The notes beneath the pieces were generated by a model that saw only the letters and a program-made list of their open reading frames with translations, made no database searches and was not told the DNA's origin. From Pseudomonas baltica (GTDB taxonomy: Bacteria > Pseudomonadota > Gammaproteobacteria > Pseudomonadales > Pseudomonadaceae), in the NCBI RefSeq assembly GCF_031880315.1, contig NZ_CP134771.1, positions 496,001 to 560,000 on the forward strand: 64,000 bases of DNA. The letters run 5' to 3'. The position numbers and the translations under genes were made by a program. Shown piece after piece: positions 25,892-34,997 of this stretch. Position 1 is the first letter of the stretch. Every line of letters starts with the position of its first letter.

Positions 25892-26226
25892 CGGCTTTCC
25901 AAATACGACATTGACCGCACGCAGATAGTGGCGCAGTGCTATGCCGGGATTAAAACGGGTGCCGAAACCTAAGCCATCGAATGTGACATTTGTGTCAAAA
26001 AAGCTGATCAAAAATGTCACAAGCCCGCTATCTCTTGGATCAGAGACGTTGCGCGCTTTCAATAGATGGGGGATTGGGATGGATTCTTGCGGCTGGGGCC
26101 CCTTCAGCAACGGATCTCAACCATCCAAACACGGTCCGATGCCAAACGACCCCGCCATCTTGTTCAACAAGGAAGAGGTATGACAACATACAAGCTCACA
26201 ATAAAAATCATAAAAGGATCCGCGTC
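25892..26226. promoter_or_regulatory. Divergent promoter region of cptA and the lactonase-like gene, with a TGTGACATTT inverted repeat
   Basis: TGTGACATTT (25982-25991) and its exact complement AAATGTCACA (26012-26021) form a 10-bp inverted repeat about 90 bases upstream of cptA. No gene is seen in the gap. A response-regulator or repressor site is possible but cannot be named from the sequence. Confidence 0.45.
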
Positions 26227-27375
26227 ATGCCCCGCCTCTCTCACCTCATCTCACCTCTGGTACTTGCCATGGCCCTGACTTCCGGCGCCGTTCACGCGCG
26301 CACATTCGTCTACGTTTCCAATGCCGCCGACGGCACCGTCTCGACCTTCCGCATGAACGAGCAGAGCGGTGAGCTGACCGCCGTGCAGACTGTAACCAGC
26401 GGCAAGAACGTCATGCCCATGACAGTCAGCCCGGATCGCCGTCATCTGTACGCCGCCGTGCGCTCCACGCCGTACAACGTGCAAAGCTATTCCATCGACA
26501 CCCAGGACGGCCATCTGACCCTGCTCGCCACGACGCCAGTGGACGAATCGCTGGCCTATATCTCGCTTGACAACACCGGCAAATCGCTGTTCGGGTCGTC
26601 GTACGACAACGATGTGCTGACCGTCAACCCCATCGTCAACGGCGTGGTCACCGGGCCCGCCACGCAAAGTCTCAAAACCGAGCAACACGCCCACTCCGTG
26701 CGCATCGACCACAGCAACCAATACCTGTATGTCGCGAACCTGGGTGGCCAACAGGTCTACCAGTACCGCTACGACGCAGCGAGCGGCAAAGTCACGGCCA
26801 ACGACCCGGCCAAGGTCGCCGCCCCCCAAGGCATCGGCCCGCGGCACACCGAGCTGTCCCCGGACAACCGCTTTTTATACGTGCTGGGTGAACTGCACGA
26901 CAGCGTCATCACCTACGCCCTGGATAGCAAAACCGGCCAACTTCACCAAGTCGCCGTGACCGCCGGCCTGCCCGCCGACACCACGCTGGTACCCGGCGCG
27001 CCGCGCGGCCCGGACCGAGTCAAGACCCCAGGCATGCAGCCCCACGCCGACAACAGCAACGATATCTGGGCGGCAGATATCCACATCACCTCCGATGGCA
27101 ATTTCCTCTACACCTCCGAACGGACCTCCAGCGTGCTGTCGCTGTTCAAGGTCAACAAGGCCAACGGCGCCCTCACCTTCGTCAAGACCTTCAAGACCGA
27201 AAAACAACCTCGCGGCTTTGGCATCACACCGGACAGCAAATTCCTCATCTGCAGCGGCGAGAAGTCCAGCCAAGTGTCAGTTTTCGCCATCGATGGCCAT
27301 AGCGGCGAACTGACCCTCAAATCCCAGGCCCCGGTGGGCAACGGCGCCAACTGGGTCTCCATCGTCAAACGCTAG
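26227..27375 (+). CDS. Exported lactonase-like seven-bladed beta-propeller (6-phosphogluconolactonase/YbhE family)
   Basis: A 382-residue protein with a Sec signal (SHLISPLVLAMALTSGAVHA). It shows the Pgl/YbhE-type repeating pattern of FVYVSNAADGTVSTFRMN, LYVANLGGQQVYQYRYD, RFLYVLGELHDSVITYALD and FLYTSERTSSVLSLFKV, with the family-typical GPRHTELSPDNRFLYV and PRGFGITPDSKFLI. The cytoplasmic enzyme hydrolyses 6-phosphogluconolactone; the signal peptide here argues for a different periplasmic lactone. The ATG at 26227 is the one that begins the signal peptide. Confidence 0.82.
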   Translation: MPRLSHLISPLVLAMALTSGAVHARTFVYVSNAADGTVSTFRMNEQSGELTAVQTVTSGKNVMPMTVSPDRRHLYAAVRSTPYNVQSYSIDTQDGHLTLLATTPVDESLAYISLDNTGKSLFGSSYDNDVLTVNPIVNGVVTGPATQSLKTEQHAHSVRIDHSNQYLYVANLGGQQVYQYRYDAASGKVTANDPAKVAAPQGIGPRHTELSPDNRFLYVLGELHDSVITYALDSKTGQLHQVAVTAGLPADTTLVPGAPRGPDRVKTPGMQPHADNSNDIWAADIHITSDGNFLYTSERTSSVLSLFKVNKANGALTFVKTFKTEKQPRGFGITPDSKFLICSGEKSSQVSVFAIDGHSGELTLKSQAPVGNGANWVSIVKR

Positions 27376-27909
27376 GCTGCTGGACCGGTTGATGCCGCAA
27401 TGAGATTGACCGGTCATATTGGCTGAGCACACGACATTTCTGCCAATATGTAGTGACAATTATTTTTCACTACAAAAATGATTGACGCCTTTCAAATGCC
27501 CTTGCATGATGAGGCTGTCTCCCTGATCGGGAGCGCTGGCAAGGGGCAAGTGAAGAGGTTCGGCGAGCTGCCGAATCGTTTTGTGTGATGTGAACTGCCC
27601 ACAAGGCAGCGTGATGAAGCTGAACCGGCATGACCGTCTGCAAGGGGCGCGCGGTGCTGGCGAGATGTTCTCATACTGCTCGGGCAGGCCCACGAAGGCC
27701 CTCCCCATCAGCATTCGAATCTCCGCCTGCCGCCCCGCACCGACATTTGTGTAGCGAGGCTGATTCGTCACTACTTCTCCTCCCCCTGCCAACCCGCAGA
27801 CGCGGCGAATGCTGTCGCAGACGTCGTGCAGCGCCGATCAACTGGCCAATTGGGTGCCATGTTTGAGCTCACCAACAGACAGATCAATGAGTGGTCAAAG
27901 GGGTTACAG
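27376..27909. other. 534-base stretch without a convincing gene
   Basis: A GTAGTGA/TCACTAC inverted repeat (27450-27456 and 27467-27473) flanks an AT-rich loop about 75 bases after the lactonase stop and may be a terminator or operator. A minus-strand frame at 27460-27792 is open for 110 codons but shows no family features or membrane segment. Nothing else is recognised. Confidence 0.4.
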
Positions 27910-28230
27910 ATGAACCTGAACAATCAGCCTACCGTAGAACAACTCGCTCACCTTATTGCGCAGCAGCGTGACACCGTCGACTGCCATATCTTGTGGGTTT
28001 GCGAAGACGGCGATGTGCACATCGACCGCCTGGCCGACCACCCTGGTGAAAGCGAGTTCGAGCAAACCAGACCCAACATGCGCGCCCGGTTGAAGATGTA
28101 TCGCCGCGGCCAGGGCTACCTGGGCAAAAAGGCCGCTGCGGATACCGAGTATGTCGGCCGCGTGCTGCAGACGCTGGAAGGCGTCTGGGGTGAGGTCAAC
28201 GAAGTCAAAGTGGTTGATCGGTATTGCTGA
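27910..28230 (+). CDS. Conserved-looking hypothetical protein, 106 residues
   Basis: Not recognised. The ATG at 27910 follows AAAGGGG at good spacing. The sequence is soluble and mildly charged, with no signal peptide: an N-terminal helical part (TVEQLAHLIAQQRDTVD) leads into beta-like HILWVCEDGDVHIDRL, a basic segment (RARLKMYRRGQGYLGKKAA) and a final helix/strand (VGRVLQTLEGVWGEVNEVKVVDRY). A small cytoplasmic alpha/beta fold seems likely. It ends 43 bases before a factor-independent terminator, supporting a real monocistronic gene. Confidence 0.65.
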   Translation: MNLNNQPTVEQLAHLIAQQRDTVDCHILWVCEDGDVHIDRLADHPGESEFEQTRPNMRARLKMYRRGQGYLGKKAAADTEYVGRVLQTLEGVWGEVNEVKVVDRYC

Positions 28231-28273
28231 TCCCCAGGCCTATATGGCGTGGCACACTGTGCCGCATGACCTG

Positions 28274-28306
28274 CACCCCGACGAGCGATCGCCGGGGTGT
28301 TTTTTT
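28274..28306 (+). terminator. Rho-independent terminator
   Basis: CACCCCG pairs with CGGGGTG (28274-28280 and 28293-28299) and is followed by a run of seven T. It terminates the small hypothetical gene. A second short palindrome (GGCACACTGTGCC, 28251-28263) lies just before it. Confidence 0.85.
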
Positions 28307-28454
28307 GTCCGAGGATAGTTTCTACACTCCAGCGCCATTGCCGAGTCAAGTGCCGCCTCTGATGAGTCATCCGCTACCCATTATCGAAGCACTGCGTACT
28401 CCACAGACCGACCGCATCGCACGGGTCTGATAATCCGCACAGGAGAGCGCCGGC

Positions 28455-29045
28455 TCACCCCCGCCACAGCTTCACCACCCCACCCCCGCTCCCCAGCACC
28501 GGGTCACTGTTCGGAAACGGCAACTTGGCAATCTGCGCGATCTGCGCATCCGTCACGAGGTCGCGATTGATATCGCCTTCCTGCCCCGGCGGGTAGGCGC
28601 CCACCACCATGAAGTCGTCGCTTGACCCAAGGTTGCAATGCCCGGTGCCAGCCGGCAGCAACAGCACATCACCCGCCTTGACCTCCACCACATGCCCATC
28701 AGGGCCGCCGAGCATGAGCCGCGCAGTGCCGGCGTATACCCCCAGCACTTCATGCCCATGGACGTGATAGTGATGATAGGTAAACACCCCATAGCGCCAT
28801 TGCGGCGGCCAGCCGTTGGCCTTGAAGGTCTGCTCGAACACGGCGGCCGGGTCACTGCCGGCCACCGCTATCGCGGCGGGATAGATCAGCACCGGCAATT
28901 GGGGGTTATTGGGAATGCCGCCATTGCGCTTGAGCATCAGTGTCTGCACGGCAGGTGCAGCCATGGCCTGCTTCATTGAAAGTCCTCCAGCGCCGAGCAA
29001 GCCCAGCGCAGTGAATGTGGTGAAGTGACGTCGGGCGATGGCCAT
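28455..29045 (-). CDS. Exported cupin-domain protein (YjlB-like)
   Basis: A 196-residue protein with a Tat-like signal (MAIARRHFTTFTALGLLGAG). It contains one cupin barrel: motif 1 is YHHYHVHGHEVLGVYAGTA with the metal-binding histidines, and motif 2 is GDVLLLPAGTGHCN. The sequence resembles the YjlB cupins, whose function is not established, but those are usually cytoplasmic, so the export signal is a distinguishing feature. It is divergent from the itaconate-type operon. Confidence 0.75.
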   Translation of the reverse strand: MAIARRHFTTFTALGLLGAGGLSMKQAMAAPAVQTLMLKRNGGIPNNPQLPVLIYPAAIAVAGSDPAAVFEQTFKANGWPPQWRYGVFTYHHYHVHGHEVLGVYAGTARLMLGGPDGHVVEVKAGDVLLLPAGTGHCNLGSSDDFMVVGAYPPGQEGDINRDLVTDAQIAQIAKLPFPNSDPVLGSGGGVVKLWRG

Positions 29046-29258
29046 GGTGCTCTCCGTAATACCGCGGGTGACAAGCTGAAACCGTTCTCAACGGTAATTC
29101 GATCTTGTTGATATCACAAGTTTCTCGCGGGGCGACCAACGGCAATTTCGCTTCAGAACAGCCCATCCAGAGGCCGCCCCGACCCGGATTCTCCAGCAAT
29201 CTTGCAGTAGCCCGTCAGCTGCACGGTTGACGCGAGCGCGCGGCAAGCTAAGGTTGCA

Positions 29259-29272
29259 GTTGTCCGGACAAC
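29259..29272. promoter_or_regulatory. Perfect 14-bp palindrome, candidate operator of the GntR/HutC regulator
   Basis: GTTGTCCGGACAAC is perfectly self-complementary and lies 33 bases upstream of the first gene of the 29,305-36,606 operon. HutC-subfamily operators commonly have the form TTGT-N4-ACAA, and the operon encodes a regulator of that subfamily. Assignment is by position and pattern. Confidence 0.6.
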
Positions 29273-29304
29273 CGGATAACAAAAAAAACAAGAGGACTTC
29301 AACC

Positions 29305-29817
29305 ATGGGCGCCATCGAAATCAGTCCGCAACGCTACCGCGCCAGCTACGGCCGCTTCTTCGAAGAATTCACCGTCGGTGACGTCTATGAGCACCGCCCC
29401 GGCCGCACCCTGACCGAAGCGGACAACATCCACTTCTCCCTGCTGACCATGAACTTTCATCCCATGCACTGCGACGCCGCCTACGCCGCCAAAAGCGAAT
29501 TCGGCCAGTTGCTGGTCAACAGTGGTCTGACCGTCGCGGTCGTGCTGGGCATGACCGTCAACGACGTCAGCGGCAAGGCCATCGCCAACCTCGGCTGGAA
29601 AGAGATCAACCTCACCGCCCCGGTATTTTGCGGCGACACCCTTTACGCCGAATCCGAAGTGCTGGAAAAACGCGAATCCAAATCCCGGCCCACCCAGGGC
29701 ATCGTCACCGTCAAGACCCGCGCTTTCAAACAGGACGGCACCCCGGTGATGGACTTCATCCGCACCGCCCTGATCGCCCGAGTCGGCTTCGAAAACGGAG
29801 GCGAGAACAACCGCTGA
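29305..29817 (+). CDS. MaoC-family enoyl-CoA hydratase, candidate itaconyl/mesaconyl-CoA hydratase
   Basis: A 170-residue single hotdog-fold hydratase of the MaoC type. The hydratase 2 signature is visible as TEADNIHFSLLTMNFHPMHCDAAYA (about residues 37-61), supplying the catalytic Asp/His pair, followed by EFGQLLVNSGLT. First gene of the operon, with AAGAGGACTT as ribosome-binding site. In a cluster with a class III CoA transferase and a CitE-type lyase, the expected step is hydration of an unsaturated C5-dicarboxyl-CoA to citramalyl-CoA. The reaction is inferred from context; the fold is certain. Confidence 0.82.
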   Translation: MGAIEISPQRYRASYGRFFEEFTVGDVYEHRPGRTLTEADNIHFSLLTMNFHPMHCDAAYAAKSEFGQLLVNSGLTVAVVLGMTVNDVSGKAIANLGWKEINLTAPVFCGDTLYAESEVLEKRESKSRPTQGIVTVKTRAFKQDGTPVMDFIRTALIARVGFENGGENNR

Positions 29818-29872
29818 CCCCGACATCCAATAGCGATACCTCCGCCAAAAACAACAACTGGAGAGTGCTGTG

Positions 29873-31264
29873 ATGACTTACGTGAGCTCAGGCGCGCGCC
29901 TCGATCGGCTGCCCTTGTCGCGCTTCCACTGGAAAATCCTCGGCCTGATCAGCGCCGGGGCCTGCATCGATGCCTATGACGTGTACATCGCCGGCGGTGT
30001 CAGCGCGGCGATGTTCAAGGACGGTTTTTCGACCCTGGCGCAGAACGCGCTGTTCGTCTCCGCCGGCTTCTTCGGCATGGTCATCGGTGCCGCGTTGGCC
30101 GGTTGGCTGGGCGATCACCTGGGCCGCCGCGCTTCCTATCAATTCAACCTGCTGCTGTTCGGCCTCGCCTCGCTGGCCGCCTGCTTCGCACCCAATATCG
30201 AAACGCTGATCGGCCTGCGCTTCATCATGGGCATCGGCTTGGGCGCCGAGCTGGTCATCGCCGCCGGCACCCTGAGCGAATTCATCCCGCCGCAGTTTCG
30301 CGGACGCTGGATCTCGTTACTGGCACTGATCGTCAACTCCGGCCTGGTGCTGGCCACCTCGATCGGCTACGTGGTGATCCCCAACCTGGGCTGGCGCTGG
30401 ATGTTCGCCATTGCCGGCGTCGGCGCGGTGATCATCTGGGTGCTGCGCCACCGCATGCCCGAATCGCCGCGCTGGCTGGAATCCCAAGGGCGGCTGGAAG
30501 ATGCCGAGCGCACGGTGAGCGATATCGAGGCACAGGTGATCGCCCAGCACGGCGCGATCGCCGATTGCCCGCGCACGCAAAACCTGGAAACCCCGAAAGC
30601 ACCCTTCAGCGCCCTGTTCAGCCGCGCCATCCTGCCCCGCACCCTCACTGCGGCGATGACGGCGATTGCTGTCAACGTCGCCGTGTATGGCTTCGTCGCC
30701 TGGCTGCCAACCTTCTTCGTCAGTGAAGGGCTGACGGTGGTCAAGTCGCTGGGCTTTACCACCCTGATGTCGTTCGGCGCGCCGGCCGGCGCTCTGCTCG
30801 GGCTGGCCATCGCCGACCGACTGGGCCGCGCTCGAGGCTTGGTGTTGTTCGCGGTCCTGGCCATCGTGCTGGGCATCATCTACCCGAACATGACCAGTGC
30901 AGTGGGCATCACCGGCGTCGGCTTCGCCCTGGTGACCTGCATCTACACCATCGTCACCTTCGGCCTGTTCGGCTACGTGCCGGAACTGTTCCCCACTCAC
31001 CTGCGGCTGCGCGGTACCGGCACGGCGGGAGTCTGCGGACGGTTGGCATCGATGGCCACCTCGTACCTGGCGGTCATCCTGTTCGCCAACTTCGGCCTGA
31101 TCGGCGTGTTGGCGATGGTCTCCAGCTGCCTGCTGTTGATGGCCCTGGCGATTCTGCTGCTGGGCGTCGACACCAACCAGAGCACGCTCGAAGACATCGC
31201 CCCCGGCGCTGACAGCAAACGCCTGCGCCGCACCCTGCACAGCACCGCCGGAGAAAGCCGATGA
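29873..31264 (+). CDS. MFS carboxylate transporter (aromatic-acid:H+ symporter-like)
   Basis: A 463-residue twelve-helix major facilitator. The MFS motif between helices 2 and 3 reads GWLGDHLGRRASY, repeated in the second half as AIADRLGRARG, and RLRGTGTAGVCGRLAS marks the sugar/organic-acid porter type. The helix 1 segment GACIDAYDVYIAGG carries the Asp residues typical of acid:H+ symporters. ATG 29873 is chosen over GTG 29870; both follow GGAGAG. Its stop overlaps the next start by ATGA. It probably imports the dicarboxylate degraded by the operon, the role played by a TRAP system in the P. aeruginosa rip region. Confidence 0.85.
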   Translation: MTYVSSGARLDRLPLSRFHWKILGLISAGACIDAYDVYIAGGVSAAMFKDGFSTLAQNALFVSAGFFGMVIGAALAGWLGDHLGRRASYQFNLLLFGLASLAACFAPNIETLIGLRFIMGIGLGAELVIAAGTLSEFIPPQFRGRWISLLALIVNSGLVLATSIGYVVIPNLGWRWMFAIAGVGAVIIWVLRHRMPESPRWLESQGRLEDAERTVSDIEAQVIAQHGAIADCPRTQNLETPKAPFSALFSRAILPRTLTAAMTAIAVNVAVYGFVAWLPTFFVSEGLTVVKSLGFTTLMSFGAPAGALLGLAIADRLGRARGLVLFAVLAIVLGIIYPNMTSAVGITGVGFALVTCIYTIVTFGLFGYVPELFPTHLRLRGTGTAGVCGRLASMATSYLAVILFANFGLIGVLAMVSSCLLLMALAILLLGVDTNQSTLEDIAPGADSKRLRRTLHSTAGESR

Positions 31265-32652
31265 GCGCCGCACAGTCCACCACCCTGGCCGAACAGCTCG
31301 GGGCCTTTGCGGCGCAACTGCGCCCTGACGATATTCCGGCTCAGGTGCGCGAACGCGCTTGCCACCTGATGCTCGACGCCACCGGCATCGCTTGCGCCTC
31401 AACCGGCTACGAATTCGCCCAGCGCACCCTCAATGCAGCGCGCGAGTTAGGTGAGGGTGACAGCGACGTGATCGCCATGGGTGCCAAGCTGTCGTTGCGC
31501 GATGCGATCTTGCTCAACGGCGTACTGGTGCATGGCCTGGATTACGACGACACCCACGGCCGCGGCGTGATCCACGCCACGGCCAGTTGCTACCCGACGG
31601 CTCTAGGGGTGGCTGCCAAGCTGGGCGTCAGCGGCGCGGACCTGTTGTGTGCCTACGTCGTCGGCATGGAGCTGGCTACGCGCATCGCCTCGGTGGCCAA
31701 AGGCGGCTTCCATCAAGTCGGCTTTCATCCCACCGGGCTGGTCGGTGCCTTCGCCTGCGCGGTGATCGCCGGCAAGCTGCAAGGCCAGAGCGCTGCGCAA
31801 CTGGCCCACGCCCAAGGCATCGCCCTGAGCACCGCCTCCGGCAGCCTGGAGTTTCTCGAAGACGGTGCCTGGACCAAACGCCTGCACCCAGGCTGGGCCG
31901 GGGTCGCCGGCCTCACCGCAGCGACCTTGGCACGCCACGGCTTCATCGGCCCGAAAGCCACCTACGAGGGCCGCTTCGGGTTGTTCAACAGCCACCTGGG
32001 TGAACGCGCTGCGGAATGCGATTACAGCCTGGCCACCGCCGATCTGGGCGAGGTGTGGGAGGTCACACAGGTAGCGGTCAAGCCGCTGCCAGCCTGCCAC
32101 TTCACCCACGCCTGCGCCGACGCCGCCATGCAGCTGCGCCAGCAAGGTGTGCGCAGCGAAGACGTGCGCAGCATCATCGCCCTGGTACCCAAGGAAACCG
32201 TCGGTATCGTCTGCGAGCCGGTGGCCAGCAAACGTCGGCCGAAAAACAGCTATGAGGCGCAGTTCAGCATTCCCTATGCCGTGGCCAGCGGCCTGCTGCG
32301 CGGGCGCTTCGGCCTGGTCGAGCAAGAAGCCCAGGCGCTGACCGATCCCCAGGTGCTGGCGCTGGCCGACAAGGTCGAATACGCCATCGACCCGGCCTCG
32401 GGCTTTCCGCGTCACTACTCCGGCGAAGTGGTGGTGACCCTCAACGACGGCCGCGTGCTACGCCACCGTGAAGCGGTCAACCGCGGCAGCAGCGATCGGC
32501 CATTGAGCAATGCCGAGATCGTCGACAAATTCCGCGAGAACGCCGCCACCACCCAATCACCGCAACGCGTCGACGCCCTGCTCGATGCCGTCCTCCACCT
32601 CGAAGACCGCCCTGCCCGCGCCTGCTCCCAGGCGCTGGCGGCCCGCGCTTGA
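31261..32652 (+). CDS. MmgE/PrpD family protein
   Basis: A 463-residue member of the family that includes 2-methylcitrate dehydratase and cis-aconitate decarboxylase. Recognisable family blocks are HGLDYDDTHGRGVIHATASCYPTALGVAAKLG (about residues 82-120), GFHPTGLVGAFACAVIAGKLQG, KRLHPGWAGVAGLTAATLARHGF and PLPACHFTHACADAA. The His/Asp residues of the active site are conserved. A homologue sits in the P. aeruginosa itaconate region, where its role is not clear to me; interconversion of C5/C6 carboxylic acids is likely. It overlaps the MFS gene by ATGA. Confidence 0.85.
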   Translation: MSAAQSTTLAEQLGAFAAQLRPDDIPAQVRERACHLMLDATGIACASTGYEFAQRTLNAARELGEGDSDVIAMGAKLSLRDAILLNGVLVHGLDYDDTHGRGVIHATASCYPTALGVAAKLGVSGADLLCAYVVGMELATRIASVAKGGFHQVGFHPTGLVGAFACAVIAGKLQGQSAAQLAHAQGIALSTASGSLEFLEDGAWTKRLHPGWAGVAGLTAATLARHGFIGPKATYEGRFGLFNSHLGERAAECDYSLATADLGEVWEVTQVAVKPLPACHFTHACADAAMQLRQQGVRSEDVRSIIALVPKETVGIVCEPVASKRRPKNSYEAQFSIPYAVASGLLRGRFGLVEQEAQALTDPQVLALADKVEYAIDPASGFPRHYSGEVVVTLNDGRVLRHREAVNRGSSDRPLSNAEIVDKFRENAATTQSPQRVDALLDAVLHLEDRPARACSQALAARA

Positions 32653-32670
32653 ACGCATAAGGAAACCACC

Positions 32671-33822
32671 ATGAACGAATACGACGAACAGGAAAGCATG
32701 ATCCTCGATGCCGTCGACCGCTTCCTTGAGGTCGAGGCCAAGCCCTATGTCCACGAGCTGGAAAAAAACGATATCTATCCCGAGGAGATGGTCGAGAAGA
32801 TGAAAGCCATGGGCCTGTTCGGCTGCATCATCCCGCCCGAATATGGCGGCCTGGGCTTGTCGACCTCGACCTACGCGAAGATCGTCGAGCGCATCTCCTG
32901 CACCTGGATGTCGCTCTCGGGGATCATCAATTCGCACCTGATCGTGGCCAGCGCCATCCACCGCCACGGCACCGACTGGCAAAAGCAGTATTACCTGCCG
33001 CGCCTGGCCAGCGGCGAAATGCGCGCCGCCGTGGGCTTTACCGAACCCGACACCGGCACCGACCTGCAGGCCATCCGCACCACTGCGCGACGCGAGGGCG
33101 ACCACTACATCGTCAACGGCGCCAAGACCTGGATCACCAACAGCCTGCACGGCCATGTGGTGGCATTGCTGGTCAAGACCGACCCCACCGCCCAGCCGCG
33201 GCACAAGGGCATGAGCTGGCTGATCGCGGAAAAAGGGCCGGGCTTCAAGGTCGCGCGCAAGCTGGAGAAGCTCGGTTATAAAGGCATCGACACTTGCGAG
33301 CTGGTGTTCGAAGACTTCAAGGTACCGGTCAACTGCCTGATTGGCGGGGTTGAAGGGGTGGGCCTCAAGCAGGTGCTGTCGGGCCTGGAGCTGGGTCGCA
33401 TCAATGTCGCCGCCCGCGGCGTCGGCGCGGCCCGCGCCGCCTTGCAGGAGGCGACCAGCTATGCGCAGATCCGCAAGACTTTCGGCAAGCCGATCTGCGA
33501 ACACCAGGCCATCCAGCTCAAGCTCGGCGAAATGGCCACCCGCGTAGAGGCCGCACGGCTGCTCACCGAGTCGGCCGCCAACGCCTATGACAAAGGCCTG
33601 CGCTGTGACATGGAAGCCGGCATGGCCAAGTACTTCGCCACCGAAGCGGCCCTGGAAAACGCCATTGAAGCCATGCGCATTCATGGCGGCTACGGCTACT
33701 CCAAGGAATACAACGTCGAGCGCCTGTACCGCGACGCGCCGCTGCTGACCATCGGCGAAGGCACCAATGAAATGCAGCGCATCATCATTGCCCGTCAACT
33801 CATCGAGAGGAATCCGGTATGA
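32671..33822 (+). CDS. Acyl-CoA dehydrogenase
   Basis: A 383-residue FAD-dependent acyl-CoA dehydrogenase. The flavin-binding signatures are AAVGFTEPDTGTDLQAI and KTWITNSLHG, followed by the C-terminal domain IRIHGGYGYSKEYNVERLYRDA-type block (residues split around MRIHGGYGY and ERLYRDAPLLTIGEGTNEMQ), with the expected catalytic glutamate in GEGTNE. The ATG follows AAGGAAACC. In this operon the likely substrate is a methylsuccinyl- or related branched dicarboxyl-CoA, which would feed the hydratase. Soluble, with electrons passed to ETF. Confidence 0.87.
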   Translation: MNEYDEQESMILDAVDRFLEVEAKPYVHELEKNDIYPEEMVEKMKAMGLFGCIIPPEYGGLGLSTSTYAKIVERISCTWMSLSGIINSHLIVASAIHRHGTDWQKQYYLPRLASGEMRAAVGFTEPDTGTDLQAIRTTARREGDHYIVNGAKTWITNSLHGHVVALLVKTDPTAQPRHKGMSWLIAEKGPGFKVARKLEKLGYKGIDTCELVFEDFKVPVNCLIGGVEGVGLKQVLSGLELGRINVAARGVGAARAALQEATSYAQIRKTFGKPICEHQAIQLKLGEMATRVEAARLLTESAANAYDKGLRCDMEAGMAKYFATEAALENAIEAMRIHGGYGYSKEYNVERLYRDAPLLTIGEGTNEMQRIIIARQLIERNPV

Positions 33823-34997
33823 GCCTGCCCCTTGCTGGCGTGCGCATCATCGCCGTCGAACAATACGGTGCCGGCCCCTTCGGCACCCAGCACCTGGCCG
33901 ATCTCGGCGCCGAGGTGATCAAGGTCGAGAACCCGGTGGAAGGCGGCGAAGTCGGTCGTGCGGTCGGGCCGTATTTCTTCGAAGAAGGCGACAGCCATTT
34001 CTTCCAGTCCTTCAATCGCAACAAAAAAAGCGTGACCCTCAACCTCAAGGACCCGACCGACAAGGCCACTCTGATCGAACTGATCAAGACCGCCGACGCG
34101 CTCTACGACAACCTGCGCGGCGACCTGCCGGCCAAGCTCGGCCTGACCTATGCGGACCTGGCCGAGCACAATCCGAAACTGGTGTGCGCGCACCTGTCGG
34201 CCTATGGTCGCGAGGGTGAGCGCAAGGCCTGGCCCGGCTACGACTACCTGATGCAGGCCGAAGCCGGCTATTGCGCAATCACTGGGGAGCCCGGCGGCCC
34301 GCCGGCGCGCTTCGGCATCTCGATCATCGACATGATGACCGGCACCACTGCGGCTCTGGCCCTGCTGGCGGCCCTGGTGGGCGCGCGGGCTACCGGCATC
34401 GGCCGGGATATCGATGTAAGTCTGTATGACGTGGCCATGCACAACCTCAACTACCTGGGCACCTGGTACCTCAACGACGGCATCAAGACTGATCGGGCGC
34501 CGCGCTCCGCACACCCATCGCTGACCCCGAGCCAGATGTATCGGACTCAGGACGGCTGGATGTTCATCATGTGCAACAAGGAAAAGTTCTGGGGCATACT
34601 GGCGCAACTGATCGACCGTCCCGAGTGGGCCAGCGACCCGCGCTACTGCAACTTCAAAGCGCGCCTGGCGCACCGCGATCAGCTCACCGAGGAACTCGAC
34701 GCCGTGCTGATGACCGCCACCACCGAGCAATGGCTCAAGCATTTCGCCGGCCAGGTCCCTGCCGCGCCGGTCAACGATGTCGGCCAGGCGTTGGACAATC
34801 CATTTGCCCGTGCCCAGGGCCTGATCGTCGAGTCCCAGCATCCGGCGCGGGGTACCATCAAGACCCTCGCCTGCCCGATCCGCTGCCCTGGCGAGACCTT
34901 GCCCAGCCAGGCCGCGCCACGCCTGGGTGCGCATAATCAGAGCGTCTTGGGGCCGCTGCGCGCCGTGCCACCGCGCAAAGCCGCTGGAGTGATCTGA
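33819..34997 (+). CDS. CaiB/BaiF class III CoA transferase
   Basis: A 392-residue family III CoA transferase. The start MSLPLAGVRIIAVEQYGAGPF, the block ADLGAEVIKVENPVEGGEVGR and the Asp-containing GISIIDMMTG (which forms the aspartyl-CoA intermediate) are diagnostic; NRNKKSVTLNLKDP is also typical. It overlaps the dehydrogenase gene by ATGA. The P. aeruginosa itaconate CoA transferase belongs to this broad type, so activation of an imported dicarboxylate with succinyl-CoA is proposed; exact specificity is inferred. Confidence 0.87.
   Translation: MSLPLAGVRIIAVEQYGAGPFGTQHLADLGAEVIKVENPVEGGEVGRAVGPYFFEEGDSHFFQSFNRNKKSVTLNLKDPTDKATLIELIKTADALYDNLRGDLPAKLGLTYADLAEHNPKLVCAHLSAYGREGERKAWPGYDYLMQAEAGYCAITGEPGGPPARFGISIIDMMTGTTAALALLAALVGARATGIGRDIDVSLYDVAMHNLNYLGTWYLNDGIKTDRAPRSAHPSLTPSQMYRTQDGWMFIMCNKEKFWGILAQLIDRPEWASDPRYCNFKARLAHRDQLTEELDAVLMTATTEQWLKHFAGQVPAAPVNDVGQALDNPFARAQGLIVESQHPARGTIKTLACPIRCPGETLPSQAAPRLGAHNQSVLGPLRAVPPRKAAGVI

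Noticed and set aside
27460..27792. 110-codon minus-strand ORF
   Set aside because: No family motif, signal peptide, membrane segment or ribosome-binding site, and a composition unlike neighbouring genes.
30317..31402. 361-codon minus-strand ORF opposite the MFS gene
   Set aside because: Rich in Gln, Gly, Arg and His without fold features; a mirror of codon bias in the real gene.
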